A DNA stretch of 17,949 nucleotides from UBA7672 sp031419455 (GCA_031419455.1 JANOKS010000152.1:1-17949); one strand, 5' to 3'; counted from the stretch's first letter, positions 1-6,732 are shown. Program-made: numbers and translations. The notes: a model not told the origin generated them from the sequence alone.

Positions 1-137
1 GGCCGGGAGTTCATGAGGAGCCGGGGGCGGTTGGCATCAACATCCCCGGCTGGACTTCTCCTCATGTCGCGGGGGAGCATGGCTGAACATCCATGGCCCG
101 CACGCCGGCGGCTTCTGCCACGTGGGCCAGGACGGGT

Positions 138-176
138 GAAAAAACCCGCTGCACGCCCGGGCCGCTGCATCGATGC
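138..176 (-). terminator. Possible rho-independent terminator of the leftward operon
   Basis: Read on the minus strand, a GC-rich imperfect hairpin (about 176 down to 145) is followed directly by a run of six T (complement of the A run at 139-144). It lies about 215 nt beyond the stop codon of the tyrosine phosphatase gene, the last gene of the leftward block. The stem is imperfect, and the A run is also the loop of a small symmetric hairpin (133-148), so the call is tentative. Confidence 0.3.
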
Positions 177-179
177 CTG

Positions 180-268
180 CCGGGGACGCGGGATCCGCGA
201 ACCTTCTTCTCTACCGGTAGCTCTGGAAACAGAGACGCCAAACCACGCGGGGCATCCCGCGTCCCCGG
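180..268 (+). repeat. Long imperfect stem-loop with inner GAAA hairpin
   Basis: Arms ccggggacgcgggat (180-194) and atcccgcgtccccgg (254-268) are exact reverse complements. After a 3-nt bulge (251-253) the stem continues as 195-199 with 246-250. The apical part contains ctctg-gaaa-cagag (221-234), a stem with a GNRA tetraloop only when read on the plus strand, which hints that any RNA is made from that strand. The role is unknown. Confidence 0.6.
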
Positions 269-390
269 GCCCTCCATTGGGCTCTGCAACAGCATCACGG
301 ATGGCTCGCGCCAGTCCGATTGCGGGTGCATGTCCGGCTTGTCGCGCCGAAGCGCAGCGAAGGCGGACCTGAATGCGGAGGTGTGTCCAA

Positions 391-1173
391 TCAGCCGAAC
401 AGCCGCCGCTCGATCAGATCGCGCTTGCGCGCGTCCACGCCAAGCGTGTCGCGCAGATACCCCTCGACGCCGCCATTGCGCTGCTCGATCACCGCCAGCG
501 ATCGCTCGAGGAATTCCGGCGAAACGCCCATGATGATGCGCATCGTCTCCAGCGTCGGCGCGCGGCCGTGCTGCTGCAGGATCGCGTCGCGCCAGGCGGC
601 GCCGTGCTGCTCGAACCTGCCCGACGTATTGGTCAGCATGTAGTCCGCGACGATGTCGTCATGGTGCACGCCGGCCAGCAGGTGGGTCAGCGCAACAACC
701 AGCCCCGTGCGATCCTTGCCCGCAGCGCAGTGCACGACGAGGGCGCCGTCGCTGCTCGCCAGCGTATCGAAATAGCGCGTGAACAGATCGACCAGGCGCG
801 GCAGGTGCGGGGCGTCTGCGTAGTAGCGCAAGAGAAACTGCTGGTAGGCGCCCGGTTCCATGTCCCAGTTGGCCATGAAGTCGTCCCAGCTTTCGGCGCC
901 CTCGTCATGGTCGTGGTTCTCGATCACCTGCGCCGCGAACCCCGCCCACCGCCGCGAAGGCGACCGCTCGCGCTCCTGCGGCCGGCGCAGGTCCACCACT
1001 GCGCCAATCCCCATGTCGCGCAGGCGCGCGAGGTCCGCGTCCGTCGCCAGCGCGTGGTTGGCCGAGCGGAAGAAGCGACCCGACGCGATCCGCCGGTCAC
1101 CGGCCTGGTAGCCGCCGAAATCGCGGAAATTGGTCAGGCCCTCGAAGGCGTGCAGGCGCGAAACATCACTCAT
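391..1173 (-). CDS. Tyrosine-protein phosphatase, Y_phosphatase3 (PtpB-like) family
   Basis: A 260-residue cytoplasmic protein of the tyrosine/serine phosphatase family typified by mycobacterial PtpB. The P-loop HCAAGKDRTG (residues 148-157) fits the CX5R signature, with Cys149 as the nucleophile and Arg154 binding phosphate. The N-terminal NFRDFGGY (15-22) and FFRSANH (34-40) motifs are typical of the family, as is VVDLRRPQE (59-67). Length is normal, with no signal peptide or membrane segment. It is the last gene of the leftward block, 45 bp after the M23 lipoprotein gene, so co-transcription is likely. Family members remove phosphate from Tyr or Ser/Thr residues and some act on phosphoinositides; the substrate here is unknown. 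The family call is firm, and the link to its neighbours is inference. Confidence 0.9.
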   Translation of the reverse strand: MSDVSRLHAFEGLTNFRDFGGYQAGDRRIASGRFFRSANHALATDADLARLRDMGIGAVVDLRRPQERERSPSRRWAGFAAQVIENHDHDEGAESWDDFMANWDMEPGAYQQFLLRYYADAPHLPRLVDLFTRYFDTLASSDGALVVHCAAGKDRTGLVVALTHLLAGVHHDDIVADYMLTNTSGRFEQHGAAWRDAILQQHGRAPTLETMRIIMGVSPEFLERSLAVIEQRNGGVEGYLRDTLGVDARKRDLIERRLFG

Positions 1174-1218
1174 GCCGGGCCAACTAGGCGAAGTCGCCCC
1201 GGCCGTCCACCGGATGGT

Positions 1219-2238
1219 TCACCCGGGCGGCTCGAGATCGAGCATCAGCAGCGGATCCAGCCAGATGTCCGTGCCCCGGTCGTCCGACAGGACGTTTCGA
1301 TACTTGATCGCCCAGTGCAGGTGCGGCCCAGTCACCCGCCCCGTCGCCCCGGAAAGGCCGAGCAACTGCCCTTGCGCAACGGTCTCGCCATCCTTCACGT
1401 CGATCCGGCTCATGTGCATTGTCACCGAAACGAGCCCGCGTCCGAGGTCGAGGAATACCGCCCCGCCTTCATAGAAAAGATCCGGATCGCCAAGCAGCAC
1501 CGTGCCCGCCATCGGCGCGCGTATTTCCGTGCCCGTCGGTATTGCGATGTCCTGGCCGTTGTGAACGCTGGTCGACCCCTCACAGTCCTTGGTCTTCGGC
1601 ACATAGGTCCGCGTCACACCATAGGCGCTGGAATAGGGACCATCCGCAGGCTTCACGAATCCGAGCGGCGCGAGCGGCGCACTGAACGCCTTCATCGCCC
1701 GGTCCTTGCGCACCCACGACACCTCGGCATGGTGTTTGTCTTCCGGCGACTGCGGCGCGATGCGCGCGCATTCCATCTCGAACTTTGAAATCGTGTCCTT
1801 GCGCGACAGCACCACCACCTCAGTGGAAGCCTGCACAATGGTCTGCGGCGTCTCCCCCGTCGTGAAAGGAAGCATCGCAACCTTCGCTGGCGAGGCTTGC
1901 TGCCGGGTGAGCCCGATCACCGCCAACCCGGCAGCATCAGCGATCGCGACCGGCTTGCCGTCCAGCGTGATCGTGGCGCCCGGCAATGTCTGGCAAAGGA
2001 TCGCGCCACCCTGTTTCGCAGGTCCACTACAGGCAAGCGCCGACTTTGGCGGCGGCAATGGCGGCGGTTCAGGCGCGACCGGAAGTTCGATGGGCGGCGG
2101 CGGATGCGCCTCGGCGATAATGGGCGCAGCTGGACCAGCCGGGCTTGCGACAACAGCCGTCGCAGACGGCCCCGCGCATCCCGCGAGCAGCCCGGCGATC
2201 AGTACAGCGGCTATTCTCGACCGGTGAGCTGCTTCCAT
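1219..2238 (-). CDS. M23 (LytM-type) metalloendopeptidase lipoprotein
   Basis: A 339-residue predicted outer-envelope lipoprotein. The N-terminus has two Arg, a hydrophobic stretch and a lipobox LLAGC with lipidation at Cys21. A Pro-rich linker follows (about 40-64), then a region of unknown fold (about 68-200), then a C-terminal M23 domain (about 205-330). Zinc ligands and catalytic residues appear intact: HNGQD gives His226 and Asp230, MHM gives His275, and PHLHW gives His306 and His308. This suggests an active peptidoglycan endopeptidase rather than a degenerate LytM regulator of amidases, although a regulatory role is not excluded. The start lies inside the end of the DUF2093 gene (28-bp overlap), so translation is probably coupled. 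M23 enzymes cut peptide cross-links in peptidoglycan during growth, division or cell separation. Its place downstream of divK-pleD makes a role in polar or division-site wall remodelling attractive, but that is inferred from position only. Confidence 0.9.
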   Translation of the reverse strand: MEAAHRSRIAAVLIAGLLAGCAGPSATAVVASPAGPAAPIIAEAHPPPPIELPVAPEPPPLPPPKSALACSGPAKQGGAILCQTLPGATITLDGKPVAIADAAGLAVIGLTRQQASPAKVAMLPFTTGETPQTIVQASTEVVVLSRKDTISKFEMECARIAPQSPEDKHHAEVSWVRKDRAMKAFSAPLAPLGFVKPADGPYSSAYGVTRTYVPKTKDCEGSTSVHNGQDIAIPTGTEIRAPMAGTVLLGDPDLFYEGGAVFLDLGRGLVSVTMHMSRIDVKDGETVAQGQLLGLSGATGRVTGPHLHWAIKYRNVLSDDRGTDIWLDPLLMLDLEPPG

Positions 2239-2432
2239 CTCGTCAACGCTGTTTCCGCGTCGAAGTAGGCTTCCTGGGTATCAACATTCCAATAACGCAG
2301 GTCCTCCAGGGCAATCCTGCGCCTGGACACGGCGCACATGACGAACCGGCCAGCCTTCAGCACCTCGAAATCGTTGTCGAGGTAGCGAAGCCGGGCTTCG
2401 CCGGGAAGAGAACCTGGGGTGAACGCGTCCAT
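2211..2432 (-). CDS. DUF2093 family small protein
   Basis: A 73-residue protein that I recognise as DUF2093, a small family found in Alphaproteobacteria. Its recognisable segments are GEARLRYLDNDFEVLKAGRF, FVMCAVSRRRIALEDLRYW and TQEAYFDAETALTRW. There is no signal peptide or membrane helix, and the function is unknown. Its 3' end overlaps the start of the M23 lipoprotein gene by 28 bp, and it begins 51 bp after the pleD stop. The ATG at 2432 is the only suitable start, and no strong Shine-Dalgarno precedes it. The gap to pleD contains a weak promoter-like CATATA on the minus strand. The family call is fairly confident; no function should be assumed. Confidence 0.85.
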   Translation of the reverse strand: MDAFTPGSLPGEARLRYLDNDFEVLKAGRFVMCAVSRRRIALEDLRYWNVDTQEAYFDAETALTRWKQLTGRE

Positions 2433-2483
2433 GCAGGGCTATATGCACGCTTTGCAGGGCGAAGTTAAGGCTCCCGGCAAGGC

Positions 2484-3848
2484 CTATATGACGCCTAGCG
2501 TTTCCAGCTCGACACGATTTCGGCCGCCCGATTTCGCCCGGTAGAGCGCGTCGTCCGCTCGCTTCAGCAGCGCGTCGATCGTGTCCTCCGGGACCACGGT
2601 GGAAACGCCGCCCGACATGGTCACCCGCAGCTCGTCCCCGCGATTGATGCGGAAGCCTTCGTCGCCGATGATCTGGCGCAACCGCTCGCCTGCCGCCTGC
2701 GCGAGCGTCTGGGTGGTGTCGGGCATGATCACCACAAACTCTTCCCCGCCATAACGGCAGGCAAGATCGGCAGGCCGGATGTTCTCGCGCAGCCGCCGCC
2801 CGAATTCCCGCAGCACATCGTCGCCGGCCGCATGCCCGTGAATGTCGTTGACCCGTTTGAAGTGGTCGATGTCGCACAGCAGGATAGACACCGGATCGCC
2901 CCCCATCAGCGAGCGCTTCAGGAAGCTCTCCAGCTGAACGCGCATGTAGCGGCGGTTGTGCAGCCCGGTGAGCTGATCCGTGACAGCCAATTCCATCGAC
3001 TGGTCCAACCGGGCCCGCAGGGCATCCAGATAGCGCTTCTTGCGCACCTGCGTCTTCACCCGCGCGCAAAGCTCTTCCGAGTCGATCGGCTTGATCACGA
3101 TGTCCGACGCCCCCAGGTCCAGCGCGCGCACAGCTTTCTTTTCGTCGTCCGGCTCAGCGACCACCAGGATCGGCAAGTCCCGCGTGGATTCCAGCGACCG
3201 GAAGTAAGCGCACAGCCGTAAGCCATCCAGCTTTTCATTCGACAACGACACGATCATCAGGTCGACCATCGACCCGGAAATGCCCAGCTGACTGGCCTCG
3301 GCATGGCTGATCGGACGATGGAGGCCCTCGAGATAGCGGCAGATCCGCCGCGCCTGACGTTCGTTCTCGTCCACCACAAGAATGCGCGCCGGCTCGCTCG
3401 CGCGGCCCGAATTGACGATATCGACAGCGCCCATGCGCTTGCCGGAGGCTTCGCGCTTGCGCAGCTCGTCGGCCACCATCTTGTACTTGGTCAGCGCCCG
3501 CACGCGCGACAGCAGGTGCAGGTCGCTTACCGGCTTGGTAAGAAAATCGTCGGCCCCGGCCCCGAGCCCGCGCAGGCGATCCTCGCGCTCGTTCAGCGCG
3601 GTCACCAGCACGATCGGAATATGCTCGGTGCGCGGATCGTTCTTCAGCTTCCGGCAGGCGTCGATGCCGTTCAGCTTCGGCATCATGATGTCCATCAGGA
3701 TGACGTCCGGCTCCTCCGCAATCGCCTTCTCGACGCCGTCCTCGCCGTCCACCGCCGTGATGACGTGGAAGTATTCGTTCTTGAGCTTGTCGGAGAGCAG
3801 CTTGCGGTTCTGCTCGATGTCGTCGACCACCAGGACGCGCGCGCTCAT
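2484..3848 (-). CDS. pleD: PleD-type response regulator and diguanylate cyclase
   Basis: A 454-residue protein with REC-REC-GGDEF architecture. The first receiver (4-120) has acidic-pocket residues Asp9 and Asp10, phospho-acceptor Asp53 in LMDIMMP, Thr83 and Lys105. The second receiver (about 154-270) is degenerate: the acceptor position lies in a Ser/Asn stretch around 200-205, as expected for the adaptor receiver of PleD. The GGDEF domain (285-450) has the active-site GGEEF at 367-371, and a product-inhibition I-site RPAD at 358-361 five residues upstream. It makes cyclic di-GMP from two GTP after phosphorylation-driven dimerisation. In Caulobacter, PleD acts at the stalked pole in the swarmer-to-stalked transition. 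The start overlaps the divK stop by 4 bp (ATGA), the classical divK-pleD arrangement. Length and motifs match the family closely. Confidence 0.97.
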   Translation of the reverse strand: MSARVLVVDDIEQNRKLLSDKLKNEYFHVITAVDGEDGVEKAIAEEPDVILMDIMMPKLNGIDACRKLKNDPRTEHIPIVLVTALNEREDRLRGLGAGADDFLTKPVSDLHLLSRVRALTKYKMVADELRKREASGKRMGAVDIVNSGRASEPARILVVDENERQARRICRYLEGLHRPISHAEASQLGISGSMVDLMIVSLSNEKLDGLRLCAYFRSLESTRDLPILVVAEPDDEKKAVRALDLGASDIVIKPIDSEELCARVKTQVRKKRYLDALRARLDQSMELAVTDQLTGLHNRRYMRVQLESFLKRSLMGGDPVSILLCDIDHFKRVNDIHGHAAGDDVLREFGRRLRENIRPADLACRYGGEEFVVIMPDTTQTLAQAAGERLRQIIGDEGFRINRGDELRVTMSGGVSTVVPEDTIDALLKRADDALYRAKSGGRNRVELETLGVI

Positions 3849-4282
3849 CGCATGGACCTCCGCGTCGATGGCGGCCGGCTGCGCGTCGGCTGGCCAGGTC
3901 CCCGAATGCCGGTGAGTTTCTTCACTTCGTTGATGAAGGCGCTCATCTGGATTGGCTTGGACATGTAGGCCTCGCAGCCCGCCTCGCGGACAAGCCGCTC
4001 GTCCTGTCGCATGGCGAACGCGGTCACCGCCATGATCGGGATGTCCTTGATCGCTGTGTCGTCCTTGATCCAGCGCGTGAGGTCCAGACCGGAAACTTCC
4101 GGCAGCTGGATATCCATGATGATGAGATCGGGCCTGTGCTCACGTGCGAGATCGACGGCTTTCAGCCCGTCGCGACTTTCGACGGTCAGAAATCCGAAGG
4201 CGTCCAACAGGTCGCAGAAGAGCTTCATGTTGAGCTCGTTGTCTTCGACGACGAGGACTTTCTTGGCGGGGGGCGACGCCAT
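3845..4282 (-). CDS. divK: Single-domain response regulator DivK
   Basis: A stand-alone receiver with acidic pocket Glu13-Asp14, phospho-acceptor Asp57 (IIMDIQLP), Thr87 and Lys109. The core ends near residue 125. A basic Arg/Ser/Pro tail (126-145) makes the protein about 15-20 residues longer than the roughly 125-130 usual for DivK. In Caulobacter, DivK is phosphorylated and dephosphorylated by DivJ and PleC and controls the CckA-CtrA cell-cycle pathway; neither kinase is in this window. It is the first gene of the leftward block and overlaps pleD by 4 bp. Its leader (4283-4399) is shared with the divergent dinB and holds a hairpin (4305-4310 with 4317-4322) and a weak CtrA-like site. The pairing with pleD makes the DivK call secure. 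Confidence 0.96.
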   Translation of the reverse strand: MASPPAKKVLVVEDNELNMKLFCDLLDAFGFLTVESRDGLKAVDLAREHRPDLIIMDIQLPEVSGLDLTRWIKDDTAIKDIPIMAVTAFAMRQDERLVREAGCEAYMSKPIQMSAFINEVKKLTGIRGPGQPTRSRPPSTRRSMR

Positions 4283-4304
4283 CAGGTCTCACGCATGGGA
4301 ACAG

Positions 4305-4322
4305 GCCGGGCTGATTCCCGGC
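4305..4322 (-). promoter_or_regulatory. Hairpin in the divK leader
   Basis: gccggg and cccggc form a 6-bp stem with a 6-nt loop, 22 nt upstream of the divK start codon. Weaker aggc/gcct pairing lies outside it. It might affect divK translation or mRNA stability, but no T run follows it in either direction, so it is not a simple terminator. Function is unknown. Confidence 0.3.
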
Positions 4323-4352
4323 TGTAGCCTGCCTTTGTTAGACCTGAGAGTA

Positions 4353-4367
4353 TTAACCGCCGATTTT
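4353..4367. promoter_or_regulatory. Weak CtrA-like motif between divK and dinB
   Basis: ttaa-N7-tttt resembles the CtrA full site TTAA-N7-TTAA, matching six of the eight fixed bases. divK transcription is activated by CtrA in Caulobacter, which gives the site some plausibility. A match this loose can occur by chance, so the call is speculative. Confidence 0.2.
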
Positions 4368-4399
4368 CAACTGCAGTTGGCAGGACAGCGTGTTAAGCC

Positions 4400-5761
4400 A
4401 TGCTCATTACGAAAACTGGCGCAGGTACAAACACTTCCAGCTGGAACTGCATCTTGTCGGGACATGTTGCCGGAAGCACGGGAAATTTACGGACAGCCTG
4501 CCGTGATTGCCTGCACGCGTGGGCCGACGGCGGCCAACGATGTCCACTGTGCCGCTCGGTACGGATCGTCTCGCATACGAAACTCCTGGATCTGAGCATC
4601 GCACATATCGATTGCGACGCATTCTACGCCTCGATCGAGAAACGCGACCGGCCCGAGTTGGTCGCCGAGCCCGTCATCGTCGGCGGCGGTAAGCGCGGCG
4701 TGGTCTCCACCTGCTGCTATGTCGCGCGCACCTATGGCGTCCGCTCGGCCATGCCGATGTTCAAGGCGCTGAAGCTCTGCCCCAACGCCGTGGTCATCAA
4801 GGGCCGTATGGACCTCTACGCCCAGGAAGGCCGCCGCATTCGCGAGATGATGCAGACCCTCACCCCGCTCGTCGAGCCCGTCTCGATCGATGAAGCCTAT
4901 CTCGACCTCTCGGGCACTGAAGCGCTACACCATGCCCCGCCTGCCATCATCCTGATGAAGCTCCAGCAGCAGGTCGAAGCCGAACTCGGCCTCACCATTT
5001 CGGTCGGGTTGGCCAGCAACAAATTCCTCGCCAAGACCGCCAGCGAAGCCGACAAGCCGCGCGGCTTCTTTGCGCTCTCAATCGACGAGGCGCCGGCCTA
5101 TCTCGCAGATAAGTCCGTTCGCATCATCGGCGGCGTCGGCGCGCAGTTCGAGAAGAAACTCAACGGCGATGGCATCCGCACAGTCGCAGACATCCAGAAG
5201 ATTGATGTGAAGACACTGATCCGCCGCTATGGCGAGACCGGCCTCTGGCTGCACAATTGCGCCTTCGGCCGTCACGAGCGGAAAGTCGATCCCGCTGGCG
5301 AGCGCAAGAGCGTGTCCTCCGAAACCACCTTCAACGAAGACATTTCCGATCCCAAGCTGCTCGAAGACATTCTCTGGCGCCTCTCGCAGCGCACCGCCGA
5401 CCGCGCCAAGCACTCGGCTGTCGAAGGCCGCGTGGTCACGCTGAAGCTCAAGACCCACGACTTCAAGAGCTTCACCCGCCGCGTCTCGCTCAACGAGCCG
5501 ACGCAACTCGCGCAGACCATCTTCCGCGCAGCCAAGCCGATGCTGTCCCGCGAAGCCCTCGGCAAACGCTATCGCCTCCTCGGCGTCGGCATCTCCGAAC
5601 TCGTGGACGCCAAAGCCGACGCGCTCGATCTCGCCGACCCCAAATCGCTGAAGCGCGCCAAGGCCGAACGCGCCTCCGACAAGGCCCGCGAACGATTTGG
5701 CGATGACGCCGTGATGACGGGGCGCGGCGTGCGGATCGAGCTGTCGCGGAAGAAGGACTGA
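4400..5761 (+). CDS. dinB: DNA polymerase IV (Y-family) with N-terminal CxxC module
   Basis: An error-prone Y-family translesion polymerase. Catalytic acidic residues are Asp71 and Asp73 in HIDCDAFYA and the Asp164-Glu165 pair in SIDEAYLDL. Tyr76 sits at the usual steric-gate position, followed by palm/fingers (66-235), a thumb with helix-hairpin-helix, and a little-finger domain (about 305-415). Before the polymerase core is a CRDC...CPLC module (Cys34, 37, 48, 51), likely a small zinc ribbon; I recall the same extension in other alphaproteobacterial DinB proteins. The first 30 residues look unlike the family. The ATG at 4400 has a poor ribosome site, and an in-frame TTG at 4454 could be the true start. 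No obvious C-terminal QL-type clamp-binding motif is visible. The stop overlaps the next start by one base (TGATG). Confidence 0.93.
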   Translation: MLITKTGAGTNTSSWNCILSGHVAGSTGNLRTACRDCLHAWADGGQRCPLCRSVRIVSHTKLLDLSIAHIDCDAFYASIEKRDRPELVAEPVIVGGGKRGVVSTCCYVARTYGVRSAMPMFKALKLCPNAVVIKGRMDLYAQEGRRIREMMQTLTPLVEPVSIDEAYLDLSGTEALHHAPPAIILMKLQQQVEAELGLTISVGLASNKFLAKTASEADKPRGFFALSIDEAPAYLADKSVRIIGGVGAQFEKKLNGDGIRTVADIQKIDVKTLIRRYGETGLWLHNCAFGRHERKVDPAGERKSVSSETTFNEDISDPKLLEDILWRLSQRTADRAKHSAVEGRVVTLKLKTHDFKSFTRRVSLNEPTQLAQTIFRAAKPMLSREALGKRYRLLGVGISELVDAKADALDLADPKSLKRAKAERASDKARERFGDDAVMTGRGVRIELSRKKD

Positions 5762-6060
5762 TGCGGCTCGAAGAGACATTCAGTGCGAAGCTCTGGACGC
5801 AGGACAGCACCGGCGCATGGCATTTCGTCACCCTGCCGACCAGCCTGTCGAAGCGCATCCGTGTGCTCACAACCGGGCTCCGCCAGCCTTTCGGCTCATT
5901 CCACGTGAAAGCCCGCATCGGACGCACACGCTGGGAAACCTCCCTGTTCGCGGACCAGAAACGCGAGGCTTTCCTGTTGCCGGTGAAAGCGGACGTCCGT
6001 CGCAAGGAGAAGATCGCGCTGGGCGACACTGTACAGGTGTCGATCACTTTCGGGCTGTAG
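5761..6060 (+). CDS. DUF1905 domain-containing protein
   Basis: A 99-residue protein with the DUF1905 pattern: an N-terminal FSAKLW strand, WHFVTLP (20-26), a GSFHVKARIG segment, and a C-terminal part with FLLPVKADVRR and GDTVQVSITF. The fold is expected to be a small beta barrel; the function of the family is unknown. DUF1905 proteins often stand alone or precede a YdeI/OmpD-associated-like domain, which is absent here. The start is coupled to the dinB stop through TGATG, so it is translated as the second gene of a dinB operon. A role in DNA repair would be guilt by association only. No signal peptide is visible. Confidence 0.8.
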   Translation: MRLEETFSAKLWTQDSTGAWHFVTLPTSLSKRIRVLTTGLRQPFGSFHVKARIGRTRWETSLFADQKREAFLLPVKADVRRKEKIALGDTVQVSITFGL

Positions 6061-6080
6061 CCAAACACACCGCCGTTCCT

Positions 6081-6187
6081 CCCGACGAACGTCGGGACCC
6101 AGGGCTGCCGGAAAGCCTTGTACCGCCCTGCAGCTTCAAGCCTGTTCAGACGGTACAACCGTTCCTGGACCCCGACGTTCGTCGGGG
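6081..6187. repeat. REPIN-like pair of inverted palindromes
   Basis: Two palindromic units, cccgacgaacgtcggg (6081-6096) and ccccgacgttcgtcgggg (6170-6187), are reverse complements of each other over 16 bases. Flanking bases (cagg near 6100 and cctgg near 6165) extend the match. Between them ttgtaccg (6118-6125) pairs exactly with cggtacaa (6151-6158). Each unit is also preceded by a direct ccgttcct (6073-6080 and 6159-6166). The whole could fold as one long hairpin of about 107 nt. I recall similar CCCCGACG...CGTCGGGG palindromes as common intergenic repeats in Alphaproteobacteria. There is no T run, so it is not a plain terminator. Confidence 0.75.
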
Positions 6188-6218
6188 CGAGCGATGCAAA
6201 GCCGGAGCGCAGCAAGTG

Positions 6219-6248
6219 ATGACAACCGTGCCCTGCTCCCTCTACAAC
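6219..6248 (+). promoter_or_regulatory. Possible sigma-70-type promoter for the ridA-like operon
   Basis: ATGACA (6219-6224) resembles the -35 TTGACA, and TACAAC (6243-6248) resembles the -10 TATAAT, with an 18-bp spacer. Transcription would start near 6255 and give a leader of about 15 nt before the start codon at 6270. It lies just downstream of the palindromic repeat, where a new transcription unit is expected. This is judged by eye only. Confidence 0.35.
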
Positions 6249-6269
6249 CGCATCAAAATGGAGCTCCGC

Positions 6270-6725
6270 ATGTCCATATCCGACCGCCTGAAAGCAGCCG
6301 GCGTAACGTTGCCCGATGCGCGCCCGCCGGTGGCGAACTACGTCCCGTTCGTCATCACCGGCAACCTGCTCTTCATCTCCGGCCAAGTCAGCATCACGCC
6401 CGACGGGCTGATCAAGGGCCGTCTTGGCGAAGACATGACGCTCGAACAGGGCCAACACGCGGCGCGGGCGTGCGCCATCAATCTCATCGCCCAGATGAAA
6501 TTGGCGCTTGGCGACCTTGAGCGCGTCACGCGGATCGTGAAGCTCGGCGGCTTCGTCAACGCCGCTGGCGATTTCACCGACATTCCGAAGGTTGTGAACG
6601 GTTGCTCGGACCTCATGGTCGAAATCTTCGGCGACAAGGGCCGCCACGCCCGCGCTGCCGTCGCCTGTCCCGTCCTGCCCATGGGCGCCGCGGTGGAAGT
6701 CGACGCCGTGGTCGAGTTCGTGTGA
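6270..6725 (+). CDS. RidA (YjgF/YER057c/UK114) family protein
   Basis: A 151-residue member of the RidA superfamily, somewhat longer than the roughly 130-residue classic enzyme. Family features are NYVPFVITGNLLFISGQVS, a central helix around the HAARACAINL segment, GGFVNAAGDFTDIPKVVNG, and a C-terminal ARAAVACPVLP...VEVDAVVEF. The Arg of ARAAV sits where RidA has its substrate-binding Arg. Classic RidA hydrolyses reactive enamine/imine intermediates such as 2-aminoacrylate; this longer subgroup is less well studied, so I give no gene symbol. I chose the ATG at 6270 because GGAG (6260-6263) lies at ribosome-site distance; an ATG at 6258 is also in frame. It is first in a tight block with the GDPD gene (7-nt gap). 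Confidence 0.88.
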   Translation: MSISDRLKAAGVTLPDARPPVANYVPFVITGNLLFISGQVSITPDGLIKGRLGEDMTLEQGQHAARACAINLIAQMKLALGDLERVTRIVKLGGFVNAAGDFTDIPKVVNGCSDLMVEIFGDKGRHARAAVACPVLPMGAAVEVDAVVEFV

Positions 6726-6732
6726 TGCAGCG

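Larger units (their letters stand above)
1..390. other. Gene-free region dense in inverted repeats
   Basis: I see no recognisable protein here. Frame 1 is open from the window edge to 372, but its translation is Arg/Pro/Ala-rich and matches no family I know. The DNA is instead a chain of potential hairpins. Arms at 12-20 and 58-66 pair exactly and enclose 20-26/44-50 and 30-33/38-41. Further pairs are 78-82/91-95, 94-99/124-129 and 133-137/144-148. The longest is 15 bp, at 180-194/254-268, enclosing a small stem with a GAAA tetraloop (221-234). Two perfect 10-bp palindromes lie at 167-176 and 211-220. This could be a structured RNA, the 3' untranslated end of the leftward operon, or a cluster of REP-like palindromes. 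I looked for hallmarks of RNase P RNA, tmRNA, SRP RNA and common riboswitches and found none. Confidence 0.5.

Noticed and set aside
182..266. tRNA-like look on the minus strand (GGTTCGCGGATCC resembling a T arm)
   Set aside because: No D arm, anticodon arm or acceptor of tRNA dimensions can be drawn; the pairing is explained by the long stem.
62..372. Overlapping small open frames in the left region
   Set aside because: None matches a family, composition is Arg/Pro/Ala-rich, and the DNA is better described by its inverted repeats.
373..1788. Long plus-strand open frame of 471 codons over the phosphatase and M23 genes
   Set aside because: It is antisense to two well-recognised families and shows only an Arg/Val-rich shadow translation typical of high-GC DNA.
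2938..3400. Possible loss of function in the PleD second receiver
   Set aside because: A degenerate second receiver is normal in PleD and serves as a dimerisation adaptor.
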